Origin: a bacterium
Lineage (GTDB): Bacteria > CG03
Assembly (NCBI GenBank): GCA_013791675.1
Contig: VMTI01000048.1
Coordinates: 1 to 15,137, forward strand
Length of the DNA: 15,137 nt
Reading direction: 5' to 3'
Shown in pieces: positions 6,361 through 13,707 of this stretch. The stretch's first letter is position 1; every line of letters starts with the position of its first letter. The translations under genes were made by a program, and so were the position numbers. The notes under the pieces were generated by a model that was given only the letters and a program-made list of their open reading frames with translations, made no database searches and was not told the origin of the DNA.

Positions 6361-6929
6361 AGTTTATCAAAAATCTGTCAAATCCGTCGTATCATCAGGC
6401 GGAGGTAGTGCTCGCGTCCGAGGGCGGAAGAAAATTTGTGCGTAAAGATTTCCGTAAATGGGGATGGGCAGGAAGATTTTTGCTTGACCGCGAGGCCGGT
6501 TTTTATAGAAGATTGCGCGGGATATCCGGTATTCCAGAATTTTACGGCTCTCCGGAGTCCGGAGTATTGGATATTGAATACATAGAGGGCAATTCAATAA
6601 ACGAGAACAGGAATCTGCCCGTGGAATTTTTTGTGAAACTCCGGAAAATTATCAGTGAAATTCATTCGCGCGGAGTTCTTTATTTTGATTTGAGGCACAA
6701 AAGCAATGTTCTTGTGAAATCCGGCGAGCCGGTGCTCATAGATTTCGCCACATGTTTTTATGTTCCCCCGCTGGTGCCGCTGCTGGGCTGGGTGGATTTT
6801 GAGGCTGTGCTGTTTCTCAAGCACAGCGTTTCGCCGGAGCTTTTGAGTTCTTCAGAAGTCATGCATGTAAAAAAAATGAACAGGATATGCAAACTGTGGT
6901 TTTTCAACCGCATAATTAAGGGCGATTAA
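6357..6929 (+). CDS. Minimal protein-kinase-like (RIO/lipopolysaccharide-kinase type) protein
   Basis: 190 residues from TTG 6357, which overlaps the preceding stop; no other in-frame start fits the conserved N-terminus. Kinase-fold hallmarks are present in order: K30 in FVRKDF (ATP-binding lysine), E46 in DREAGFYRRL (helix C glutamate), a hinge at LDIEYIEGNS, the catalytic loop HSRGVLYFDLRHKSNVLV with D111 and N117, and the metal-binding D129 in LIDFATCF (DFA in place of DFG). The C-terminal lobe is very short. This layout resembles RIO/Bud32 and the WaaP/KdkA lipopolysaccharide kinases more than Ser/Thr kinases. All catalytic residues are kept, so an active phosphotransferase is likely. The overlap with an ICMT-like membrane methyltransferase points to a lipid, glycan or membrane-linked substrate (inference). 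Confidence 0.7.
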   Translation: MKFIKNLSNPSYHQAEVVLASEGGRKFVRKDFRKWGWAGRFLLDREAGFYRRLRGISGIPEFYGSPESGVLDIEYIEGNSINENRNLPVEFFVKLRKIISEIHSRGVLYFDLRHKSNVLVKSGEPVLIDFATCFYVPPLVPLLGWVDFEAVLFLKHSVSPELLSSSEVMHVKKMNRICKLWFFNRIIKGD

Positions 6930-6960
6930 CGCAAATTTTATCAGAATGCATACACTGTCC

Positions 6961-6989
6961 TTGAAACCGGTTACATATTTATTTACAAT
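6961..6989 (+). promoter_or_regulatory. Sigma70-type promoter for the ATP-cone kinase gene
   Basis: TTGAAA (6961-6966), exactly 17 bases, then TACAAT (6984-6989): 5/6 and 5/6 to the consensus, about 37 bases before ATG 7026. It sits in the 96-base gap after the kinase-like gene and implies an independent transcript. Confidence 0.65.
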
Positions 6990-7025
6990 AATCGCTAAAG
7001 TTATTTTAAGGAGTGAGGTTATATT

Positions 7026-8723
7026 ATGAGTGTTCCGAAAAGGATTGAAAAAATTATCAGCAAAGGCGGCGATATCGTTGATTATGATTCCGATAGAATA
7101 ATCAAGTCTATCGCGCTCACAATTACGGATGTTGAACATGCCACGCAATGGATAACCGACAGGCGCGCTCAAATGTGTTATGAGACCATAAATAAAGCGG
7201 CCTATGACGCGTTTTATAATCTTCATTTTCTTCTGAAAGATTTTTTCAAAAAATATATCAGCTTTGAGCCCGAAGAAAGGTACAGGAGGCTTGAAAATTC
7301 CCGCGTGATGGAGCGTTTATTAATTGTGCTCTTAGAAGAATTTAAAAGCGTGGGCGAGGTGCAAAACAATATAGCGCTCGCCGAATTCATTGAGAAAGAA
7401 ATTGACGGGGCGCGCCTGGAAGAAAAATACAGGCTTGAGCTTTTTCCGTCCGTAACAGAGAGCGAAAAATCTGGCATTATAGATTTTCTGAGCGAAAGAG
7501 TTTTAAAGCTTTCCCGGCAAACCCTTGTTCCCGAACAGCTTTATCCCGCGCGTGATTTTGTGATGGATATGATTGAACAGACTCTGAAAAAAATAGGCGA
7601 GATTGAAATTGCCGAGGGGTTTATGATTTTCAGGGAAGGTAAAAAGAAAATCCGTGACGGTGAAATAACCACTGAGCAGTTTACGCGAAACGGTATCCAT
7701 TATGAAATGTGCAGAAAAACGCTTGAATGGAATATAGAAAATAAATGTGAAAAGATATTTGATTTAAATGATTGGGTGCGTAACCGCGACGGAAAAGATA
7801 TCGGAACTCTGATTAAAATGTCGGATAAAAGGTTTAAAGAAGATGTTGACGCTGTGGCGAAGAAAATTCTCGGTCGCGTTGGCGAAGTCAGGATTATAAT
7901 TATAGCGGGGCCTTCGTGCTCAAACAAAACCACCACCACCGTGATTATAGGAAAGGCGTTGAGTCAAGCGGGGCTGAAGCTGAAGCAGCTTAATGTGGAT
8001 GATTATTTCAAAAACCTGGAAGACCAGCCGAAAGATGAGTTCGGCGACTACGATTTTGAAATGCCGGAAGCTATAGATATAGACCTGCTCAATGAAAATT
8101 GCAGAGATTTGATCGGAGGGAAAAGCATTCAAAAACCCCGGTACAATTTCAAAACCGGGCATCGTGAATCCTATGCGGAATTCCGTCTTGAAAAAGATGA
8201 AATCCTTCTGATTGACTGCCTGCACGGGCTTTACAGAAGATTGACCGCTTCTGTTCCCGCCGTCAACAAATTCAGCATTTACATTGAGTCAATGAACATA
8301 CTCCGCGACACTGAAAATATGTATACGAGATGGGCGGACATAAGAATGCTTAAAAGAATGATAAGAGATGTGAAATACCGCAATTATTCAACGGAGCAAA
8401 CCCTCGCGCACTGGCCTTATGTCAGGAAAGGCGAGCTCAAGCACATTCTCCCTTATATTTTATCCACGGACGCGGTTATAAATGCAGGGTTGCCTTATGA
8501 GCTTCCTGCGTTGAAAAAGTCGCTTGAAAATATTATGCCGCCGTCGGAATTTATAGATAATTTGCGAAAAGAAGGGCGTCTTGACGCCTATATTCGCGGG
8601 GTGCGCGTGAAATCGCTTTTGGAAACGGTGGATCCGATTGAAGATCTCAGCATCATTCCCGCCACATCGCCCTTGCGGGAGTTTATCGGCGGAAGCGCCT
8701 ACGCTATTCCGCATAACGAATAA
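7026..8723 (+). CDS. ATP-cone domain fused to uridine kinase/phosphoribulokinase-like protein
   Basis: 565 residues, ATG with AAGGAG at 7008-7013 and GAGG at 7015-7018. Residues about 3-95 look like an ATP-cone, the nucleotide-sensing domain of ribonucleotide reductases and NrdR (PKRIEKIISKGGDIVDYDSD). Residues about 100-285 are helical and not recognised. The C-terminal half is uridine-kinase-like: P-loop at 295-302, NVDDYF (substrate Asp), KPRYNFKTGHR, LLIDCLHGLY, RMIRDVKYRNYSTEQTLAHW, and LPYILSTDAVINAGLPYELPALK. These follow the long nucleoside-kinase family related to TM0751-type proteins. The P-loop reads GPSCSNKT, with Asn300 where GxxxxGKT has Gly, and the usual EGIHGL is IDCLHGL. It may phosphorylate a nucleoside under allosteric nucleotide control; the substrate is not evident. 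The gene is followed by the rpsP operon after 120 bases. Confidence 0.75.
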   Translation: MSVPKRIEKIISKGGDIVDYDSDRIIKSIALTITDVEHATQWITDRRAQMCYETINKAAYDAFYNLHFLLKDFFKKYISFEPEERYRRLENSRVMERLLIVLLEEFKSVGEVQNNIALAEFIEKEIDGARLEEKYRLELFPSVTESEKSGIIDFLSERVLKLSRQTLVPEQLYPARDFVMDMIEQTLKKIGEIEIAEGFMIFREGKKKIRDGEITTEQFTRNGIHYEMCRKTLEWNIENKCEKIFDLNDWVRNRDGKDIGTLIKMSDKRFKEDVDAVAKKILGRVGEVRIIIIAGPSCSNKTTTTVIIGKALSQAGLKLKQLNVDDYFKNLEDQPKDEFGDYDFEMPEAIDIDLLNENCRDLIGGKSIQKPRYNFKTGHRESYAEFRLEKDEILLIDCLHGLYRRLTASVPAVNKFSIYIESMNILRDTENMYTRWADIRMLKRMIRDVKYRNYSTEQTLAHWPYVRKGELKHILPYILSTDAVINAGLPYELPALKKSLENIMPPSEFIDNLRKEGRLDAYIRGVRVKSLLETVDPIEDLSIIPATSPLREFIGGSAYAIPHNE

Positions 8724-8749
8724 TAAACAAAAACCGCAGCATATAAGGG

Positions 8750-8778
8750 TTTACTTTATAGCGGAAATTTTATATCGT
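8750..8778 (+). promoter_or_regulatory. Weak candidate promoter ahead of the rpsP operon
   Basis: TTTACT (8750-8755), a 17-base spacer and TATCGT (8773-8778), 4/6 and 4/6 matches. The operon needs a start in the 120-base gap 8724-8843 unless it is read through from the kinase gene; this is the best placed candidate I see, not a strong one. Confidence 0.25.
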
Positions 8779-8830
8779 TATTGATAATTTTCGGCATGAA
8801 GCCCAGCTCGATGCGGCGTGCCGTAGGCAC

Positions 8831-8836
8831 AGGAGG
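8831..8836 (+). promoter_or_regulatory. Ribosome binding site deciding the GTG start of rpsP
   Basis: AGGAGG seven bases before GTG 8844, which matches the conserved S16 N-terminus (VKIRLKRMG). A small hairpin, GTGCC-GTA-GGCAC (8818-8830), lies directly upstream of it and could affect access to the site. Confidence 0.8.
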
Positions 8837-8843
8837 AACAAGA

Positions 8844-9095
8844 GTGGTTAAGATAAGACTTAAGAGGATGGGGGCAAAGCATACGCCCTATTACAGAATT
8901 GTTGTTATTCCGTCGGAGAAACGGCGTGACGGGAGTGAAATAGAACGTCTCGGCTGGTATGACCCCGTAAAAAAGGGTAATGAACAGTATAAAATCAATT
9001 TAGAACGCGCCGAATACTGGATGTCCAAGGGCGCCCAGCCGACGGCCGTGGTGCGCAGTTTTATAAGAAAAGAAAAAGCGAAAAAAATCGCCTGA
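8844..9095 (+). CDS. rpsP: 30S ribosomal protein S16
   Basis: 83 residues from GTG 8844; the frame is open further upstream (ATGs at 8796 and 8811), but S16 proteins begin with VKIRLxRxG and the AGGAGG site supports GTG. The full family pattern is visible: VKIRLKRMGAKHTPYYRIVV, then RRDGSEIERLGWYDPVKKG and LERAEYWMSKGAQPT. S16 binds 16S rRNA in the 5' domain of the small subunit early in assembly. First gene of an operon; rimM follows after ten bases. The khpA (KH-domain) gene that often separates rpsP and rimM is missing, and ffh is not upstream. Confidence 0.97.
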   Translation: MVKIRLKRMGAKHTPYYRIVVIPSEKRRDGSEIERLGWYDPVKKGNEQYKINLERAEYWMSKGAQPTAVVRSFIRKEKAKKIA

Positions 9096-9105
9096 AAGCG
9101 GTTTT

Positions 9106-9606
9106 ATGAACAGCAGGGTTTTAATCGGAAGGATAGGCCGGAAACATGGCCTGGGCGGTGAGTTTTATCTGACAAGCTTTGTTCCTCTTCCTCACGAATT
9201 GCCCGCTGTTTTTTTAGAGGAAACCCCGGACAGTTTCGGAGAAGATGCGCGTAAAATTGAGATTGATTCATTGACGAGCGCGTCGGGAAAATGGCTTATC
9301 GCGTTTAAAGATGAAACAGATTCTTTAACGGGGAAATATATCAGCGCTGAAAAATATGAGCTTGCCGACGGATTTTATTGGCAGGATGAGCTTATCGGCT
9401 GCGAAGTTTCGGATCCCGCGGGGGTGAAACTGGGGCGGCTGGCTGAAATTCTTGAGGACGCTTCCCAGGTATGGGTTAAAATTGAAACCGCCTCGGGAGA
9501 AACGATGGATGTCCCTTTCCTTGAAAGATTTGTTAAAAAAGTTGATACAGCCGCAAAAAAGATTATAGCGGATTTTCCGGAAAGCGTGGTGGTGCGAGGG
9601 GAATGA
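9106..9606 (+). CDS. rimM: Ribosome maturation factor RimM
   Basis: 166 residues. The N-terminal RimM domain begins VLIGRIGRKHGLGGEFYLTS, the family's G-R-I-x-x-x-HGLxGE signature. The C-terminal PRC-barrel-like half (about 88-165) runs FYWQDELIGCEVSD, LGRLAEILED and MDVPFLERFVKKVD. RimM binds S19 and helps mature the 3' (head) domain of the 30S subunit. ATG 9106 has only a weak ribosome site, ten bases after rpsP, so coupling to rpsP translation is likely. Its stop overlaps the trmD start as ATGA. Confidence 0.95.
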   Translation: MNSRVLIGRIGRKHGLGGEFYLTSFVPLPHELPAVFLEETPDSFGEDARKIEIDSLTSASGKWLIAFKDETDSLTGKYISAEKYELADGFYWQDELIGCEVSDPAGVKLGRLAEILEDASQVWVKIETASGETMDVPFLERFVKKVDTAAKKIIADFPESVVVRGE

Positions 9607-10241
9607 AAATAGATATACTCACAATATTTCCGGAGTATTTTGACGGCCCTCTTAAATGCGGCCTGCTTGGCAAAGCGGTTGATAAGGGTTTGCTGGAGAT
9701 AAAGATTACGGATATAAGGGCATTTACTCCCGACGGAAAAGTGGATGACCGGCCTTTCGGCGGAGGCTCAGGCATGATTCTCAAAGCCGAGCCGGTTTAC
9801 CGCGCGGCTATGAGTGTAATGACGGACGGCGCCGAAGTGATAATGCTTTGCCCGTCGGGCGAACGTTTCGCGCAGGAAAGAGCCTTGTTCCTTTCCGGGC
9901 AGGAACATATTATACTTATAAACGGCAGATACGAGGGAATAGACGAGCGCGCGGCGGAAGCGCTGGGTGTGAGAAAAATTTCAATAGGCGATTTTGTTCT
10001 TAGCGGCGGCGAGGCGGCTTCAATGGTCGTTATTGAAGCCGTGTCAAGGCTTATTCCCGAATTTATGGGTAATCCGGGAAGCCTGGATGAGGAGTCGTTT
10101 ATTGACGGTTATATTGAATACCCTCAGTATACGAGGCCCGCGGAGTTTATGGGAATGATGGTGCCGGAAATTCTTTTAAGCGGCAATCACGGGGAAATTG
10201 AGAAATACAGAAAAAGTAAAAAGAGGAAGGTTAAGGTATGA
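9603..10241 (+). CDS. trmD: tRNA (guanine-N1)-methyltransferase TrmD, short C-terminus
   Basis: 212 residues, ATG overlapping the rimM stop. It makes m1G37 in tRNAs from S-adenosylmethionine, protecting the reading frame. The SPOUT trefoil-knot signature is clear: DDRPFGGGSGMILKAEPVY, INGRYEGIDERAAE, KISIGDFVLSGGEAA and DGYIEYPQYTRP, the last holding the Asp and TRP segment of the active site. The protein ends at GNHGEIEKYRKSKKRKVKV, where most TrmDs (about 230-250 residues) continue with an Arg-rich RRPDLL helix. The lysine/arginine tail may stand in for it. I see no frameshift, since the stop overlaps the rplS start (ATGA). Confidence 0.96.
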   Translation: MKIDILTIFPEYFDGPLKCGLLGKAVDKGLLEIKITDIRAFTPDGKVDDRPFGGGSGMILKAEPVYRAAMSVMTDGAEVIMLCPSGERFAQERALFLSGQEHIILINGRYEGIDERAAEALGVRKISIGDFVLSGGEAASMVVIEAVSRLIPEFMGNPGSLDEESFIDGYIEYPQYTRPAEFMGMMVPEILLSGNHGEIEKYRKSKKRKVKV

Positions 10242-10543
10242 GGACTGGATTTGACAATTTTAAGGCGGGAGACACGGTAGCGGTAACGCAGAAAATAAAG
10301 GAAGGCGAAAACGAGCGTCTGCAGATTTTTACCGGAGTGGTTATGGCTATTAAAGGGAAAAGCAAACCTGTTTCTTTCACCGTCAGGAAAGTTTCCTACG
10401 GCATTGAGATAGAAAAGGTATATCCTTATGAGATGCCTGCGCTGCAGTCGGTTAAAATAAAGAGCAAGGGAAAAGTCGCCCGCGCCAAACTTTATTATCT
10501 CAGAGGCCGCACTGGCCGCGCGGCGAGGATAAAAGAGCTGTAA
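10238..10543 (+). CDS. rplS: 50S ribosomal protein L19
   Basis: 101 residues, a little shorter than the usual 115 or so. Family features: FKAGDTVAVTQKIKEGENERLQIFTGVV near the start, FTVRKVSYGIEIEKVYPYEMP in the middle and KVARAKLYYLRGRTGRAARIKE at the end. L19 sits at the 30S-50S interface (bridge B8 region). Its start overlaps trmD (ATGA), as expected for the rpsP-rimM-trmD-rplS operon. A small hairpin, AAGAGC/GCTCTT (10533-10550), covers its stop codon. Confidence 0.97.
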   Translation: MRTGFDNFKAGDTVAVTQKIKEGENERLQIFTGVVMAIKGKSKPVSFTVRKVSYGIEIEKVYPYEMPALQSVKIKSKGKVARAKLYYLRGRTGRAARIKEL

Positions 10544-10553
10544 GGCTCTTCTC

Positions 10554-10907
10554 GTGGTATCGGAAAAACGGATTTCCGGAAACCTCGCGGAGGATAAGGC
10601 CTGCTCTTTTCTGGAAGAACAAGGCTTCAAAATAATCTGCAGAAATTTTGCCGTGCGATTAGGCGAGATTGACATCATCGCCGCTGATGGTGAAGAACTT
10701 TGTTTTATAGAGGTTAAATCCTCAAAAGGCGGATTTTTGCCGCCGGAGCTCAAGGTGAATAAGATTAAACAGAGAAAAATTATCAAAACAGCGTCTATTT
10801 ATATGGGAAAAGAAGGAAAGAGTTTTAACTCTTTCAGATTTGATGTTATAGCTTTTGACAGAGGTGAAATCAGGTATTACAGGGATGCTTTTACAGCGGA
10901 CATATGA
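10554..10907 (+). CDS. yraN: YraN/UPF0102 family nuclease-like protein
   Basis: 117 residues from GTG 10554, ten bases after rplS. The family pattern is present: GNLAEDKACSFLEEQGFKII, then GEIDIIAADGEELCFIEVKSS, which carries the PD-(D/E)xK nuclease-fold acidic residues and lysine (D in GEID, E-x-K in EVK). The usual EVKxR reads EVKSS here. The fold resembles Holliday-junction resolvases, but the family's biochemical role is not settled. Its stop overlaps the ruvB start as ATGA, a neighbour that acts on Holliday junctions, which fits a recombination role (inference). The rnhB gene often found between rplS and yraN is absent. Confidence 0.9.
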   Translation: MVSEKRISGNLAEDKACSFLEEQGFKIICRNFAVRLGEIDIIAADGEELCFIEVKSSKGGFLPPELKVNKIKQRKIIKTASIYMGKEGKSFNSFRFDVIAFDRGEIRYYRDAFTADI

Positions 10908-11920
10908 CAGAAGATAAAAATGTAAAAGCTTTTGCCGGCGCCGGCGGCATAGAATTTGACAACAGCCTGCGCCCGCGCGATCTGGGTGAGTTTGTGGGCC
11001 AGGCGGCGCTCAAAAAAAAGCTTGATATATGCCTTCGGGCTGCGGGAGGAAGGGAGCAGCCTCTTGACCATCTTCTATTTCACGGCCCCCCCGGTTTGGG
11101 CAAAACAACTCTCGCGTATATCATGGCGCGCGAGATGGGCGTTAACATAAGATGCACATCCGGCCCCGCGCTTGACAAGGTGGGGGATCTGGCGGCGATA
11201 CTCAGCAGTTTTTCGCCGGGAGATGTGTTTTTTATAGACGAAATACACAGGCTTAAATCCAGCGTTGAAGAAGCCCTGTATCCGGCCATGGAAGATTTCA
11301 GGCTGGACATAATAATAGGAGAAGGCCCCTCGGCGAAAACTATGCAGCTGCCTCTGCCGAAATTTACGCTTATCGGCGCCACGACCCGGAGCGGTTCATT
11401 AGGCTCCGCGCTGCGGGACAGATTCGGTATCGTGGAAAGAATAGGCCTTTATCCTCCGTGCGAGCTGTCTGAAATTATAGAAAGGTCCGCCGGAATTCTA
11501 AAAGTGCAAATAAAAAAAGACGCGTGTTTTTTAATCGCATCCAGGTCAAGAGGAACGCCGCGCATAGCCAACAGGCTGCTTCGCCGCGTCAGGGATTGGA
11601 CGCAGGTTCAAGGGCAGGATATTATTTCCTCAGCCGCCGCTGACGAAGCTCTGGCGGTTTTCGGTGTGGACAGAAACGGTTTATGCGAGATGGACAGGAA
11701 ACTTCTCACCGTTCTTATAAAAAATTACAATGGAGGCCCGGCGGGATTAAAAACTCTTGAGGCGGCCTTGGGCGAAGAAGCCGAAACGATAAGCGATGTT
11801 TATGAGCCGTACCTGATTCAGGAGGGTTATCTTGAAAGGACAAAAGCCGGCCGCGTTGTTACGCTGAAAGCCCGAAAGAAGCTTGGAATCAAAAAAGAAG
11901 ACGGTGTTGAGCTCTTCTGA
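10904..11920 (+). CDS. ruvB: Holliday junction branch-migration ATPase RuvB
   Basis: 338 residues, the standard length. AAA+ motifs in order: the N-terminal LRPRDLGEFVGQ signature, Walker A GPPGLGKTT at 61-69, Walker B FFIDEIH ending at H115, sensor 1 LIGATTRSG near 157-164, and LRDRFGI with R171-R173. The C-terminal winged helix has GPAGLKTLEAALGEE and DVYEPYLIQEGYLERT. RuvB forms hexameric motors loaded by RuvA to drive branch migration of recombination intermediates; ruvA and ruvC are not in the window. ATG overlaps the yraN stop, and the 3' end overlaps queH. Confidence 0.98.
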   Translation: MTEDKNVKAFAGAGGIEFDNSLRPRDLGEFVGQAALKKKLDICLRAAGGREQPLDHLLFHGPPGLGKTTLAYIMAREMGVNIRCTSGPALDKVGDLAAILSSFSPGDVFFIDEIHRLKSSVEEALYPAMEDFRLDIIIGEGPSAKTMQLPLPKFTLIGATTRSGSLGSALRDRFGIVERIGLYPPCELSEIIERSAGILKVQIKKDACFLIASRSRGTPRIANRLLRRVRDWTQVQGQDIISSAAADEALAVFGVDRNGLCEMDRKLLTVLIKNYNGGPAGLKTLEAALGEEAETISDVYEPYLIQEGYLERTKAGRVVTLKARKKLGIKKEDGVELF

Positions 11921-12512
11921 TACGCTCGTTCATATTTGTTGCGGGCCCTGCATGTGCGGCGTTTATCCAACCCTCGGCAGAGAAAAAAAAATAACCGCTT
12001 TTTTTTATAATCCTAACATACATCCGCGCGATGAATATATCAGCCGTTTTATGACGGCGGGCTTTGTCTCCGCGCATTTTGGTTTCAATATGATTTCTGA
12101 CACCGCTTTTGACGTCGAAAAATGGGCGAAAAATGTTTTATCGCAGGCTCCGAGGTGCTCGGCATGCGTAACAGACCGGCTCATGAAGACCGCTGAAACA
12201 GCGCGCGCAAAAGGTTTCACCTCTTTTACAACAACACTTCTGGTGAGTCCTTATCAAAATCATAAATTCATAAAAGAGGAAGGCGAAAGAATATCCTCTC
12301 TTACGGGTGTTGATTTTTTTTACAGGGATTTTAGAAAAAATTATGGTGATTCCGTCAGAATTTCAAAAGAGCTTCTTCTGTACAGGCAAAAATATTGCGG
12401 CTGTATTTTCAGCGAGGCTGAAATGCTGCATCCACCGAGGCAGAGTGCTCCGGGGCGTGCGGAGAGCCGTCTGCCCTCAACCAGTGAAAAGAAGATGGAG
12501 CCTGCCGTATGA
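11883..12512 (+). CDS. queH: Epoxyqueuosine reductase QueH
   Basis: 209 residues from TTG 11883; in-frame GTG 11904 and TTG 11907 are alternative starts, all inside the end of ruvB, and none has a strong ribosome site. QueH is the iron-sulfur enzyme that makes the last step of queuosine synthesis in tRNA, without cobalamin (unlike QueG). Cysteine motifs fit: HICCGPC at 17-23, RCSAC with C92 and C95, and YCGCIFS with C172 and C174. Conserved segments FYNPNIHPRDEY and TTTLLVSPYQNH are present. About 30 residues after the CGC motif form an unconserved, Pro/Ser-rich tail. The end overlaps the spoIID-like start as ATGA. Confidence 0.92.
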   Translation: MESKKKTVLSSSDTLVHICCGPCMCGVYPTLGREKKITAFFYNPNIHPRDEYISRFMTAGFVSAHFGFNMISDTAFDVEKWAKNVLSQAPRCSACVTDRLMKTAETARAKGFTSFTTTLLVSPYQNHKFIKEEGERISSLTGVDFFYRDFRKNYGDSVRISKELLLYRQKYCGCIFSEAEMLHPPRQSAPGRAESRLPSTSEKKMEPAV

Positions 12513-13693
12513 GGTGTTTCATGCCTCAGCGCAACCGAAACGACCTGAGAAGCTCTTTCAGCATCTGCGGCGGCGCGCTGTTTTTTCTATTTATCGCGCT
12601 GATGTTTTTAACGGTGCGTCTTGATGCGGGGCGTGACCCGCAGATAATCAAGGTGCTGGTAGAGAGCGGTCAAAAAAATCTGAATATTTCTTCTCCGCAG
12701 AGCCTGACGGCGGTGGATATGCAAACCGGAAGGCGGGCGAGTTTCCCGGCAGGCGGCTCGTATAGAGTGATTCCCCGCCCCGGAGGTATAACCATAAGGG
12801 GAGAGCTATTTTCATCCATAGTAAGGATTATCCCGGAAGGTAAGATTTTAAGAGTGAACGGGCACTCCTACAGAGATAGTATCATACTGAAAAATGACGG
12901 TGCACTTCTTGGGGCGATAAACGAAATAGGCGTTGAAAGTTATCTTTTCGGTGTTTTACCGCGTGAGGTTTCCCCATCTTGGGGCGAAGAAGCGTTGAAG
13001 GCCCAGGCTGTTGTTTCAAGGACTTACATAATGAGAAACCTCGGCAGATTCGCTAGCAAGGGATATGATCTCACATCTTGTGAGAATTCTCAGGTTTACG
13101 GCGGAGCCGAATGCGAAACACCCGCCACAAGCGCCGCTGTGCTTGAAACGGCGGGTGAGGTAATTAAATACAAAGGAAACATCGCGGGGGTGTTTTTTCA
13201 CGCCGATTCCGGGGGGCACACCGAAAGCCCTGAATTTGTGTGGGGATCTTCGTCTGTGCCGCCGTATCTGAAAGGCAGGAGAGAACCGGTCAGAGAAAAA
13301 ACGCCGTATTCTTTTTGGGAATATAAAATAACTTTTGACAGGCTCGCGGAGATTTTGAACAAAAATGGATATAAGACGGGAAAAATAAAGAGAGTTATTA
13401 TTTCCCAAAAAACCGGATCAGGCCGGGCGAAAGATTTTATAATATATGCCGAAACAGGTAAAACGAAAATTAATTCAGGAAAATTCAGGACTATGCTTGG
13501 CGGAAGAAATATAAAGAGCACAAAAATTAAAAAAATCACGAATGAAAGAAAGGAAGTCGTTTTCAGCGGTTCCGGCTGGGGACACGGCGTTGGCATGTCC
13601 CAGTGGGGAGCGAAAGAGCTCGCTGAAAAGGGCTGGGGCTACAAAAAAATACTTGAGTTTTATTTTCCCGGAACCAGAATAAGCAAGTTTTAA
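12509..13693 (+). CDS. SpoIID/LytB-domain protein, probable peptidoglycan glycan-strand lyase
   Basis: 394 residues from ATG 12509. A membrane segment at about 18-35 (SICGGALFFLFIALMFLTV) should place the rest in the periplasm. The SpoIID domain spans about 135-390: VESYLFGVLPREVSPSW with E153 in the position of the catalytic glutamate, ALKAQAVVSRTYIM, the cysteine pair SCENSQVYGG, FHADSGGHTES (in place of the usual HSTSGG-type loop) and GSGWGHGVGMSQWGAKELA. SpoIID is a lytic transglycosylase in sporulating Firmicutes that cuts peptidoglycan lacking stem peptides. In diderms such proteins act in wall remodelling. It is the last gene of the rpsP operon, whose earlier members are unrelated to the envelope. 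Confidence 0.9.
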   Translation: MRCFMPQRNRNDLRSSFSICGGALFFLFIALMFLTVRLDAGRDPQIIKVLVESGQKNLNISSPQSLTAVDMQTGRRASFPAGGSYRVIPRPGGITIRGELFSSIVRIIPEGKILRVNGHSYRDSIILKNDGALLGAINEIGVESYLFGVLPREVSPSWGEEALKAQAVVSRTYIMRNLGRFASKGYDLTSCENSQVYGGAECETPATSAAVLETAGEVIKYKGNIAGVFFHADSGGHTESPEFVWGSSSVPPYLKGRREPVREKTPYSFWEYKITFDRLAEILNKNGYKTGKIKRVIISQKTGSGRAKDFIIYAETGKTKINSGKFRTMLGGRNIKSTKIKKITNERKEVVFSGSGWGHGVGMSQWGAKELAEKGWGYKKILEFYFPGTRISKF

Positions 13694-13707
13694 AATTCCT
13701 GCCGAAC

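Noticed and set aside
8734..8764. Hairpin CCGC...GCGG after the ATP-cone kinase as terminator
   Set aside because: The stem has a 4-base bulge and only a weak T-rich tail; not enough for a terminator call.
8781..8843. N-terminal extension of S16
   Set aside because: In-frame ATGs exist, but the family N-terminus and AGGAGG both point to GTG 8844.
10190..10241. Frameshift as cause of the short TrmD
   Set aside because: The stop overlaps rplS in the usual ATGA form and no alternative frame gives the RRPDLL segment.
10533..10550. AAGAGC/GCTCTT hairpin over the rplS stop as terminator
   Set aside because: Six base pairs, no T-tract, and the next gene of the same operon starts four bases later.
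13016..13596. Minus-strand frames opposite spoIID
   Set aside because: Low-complexity translations without domains, covered by a well-supported gene on the other strand.
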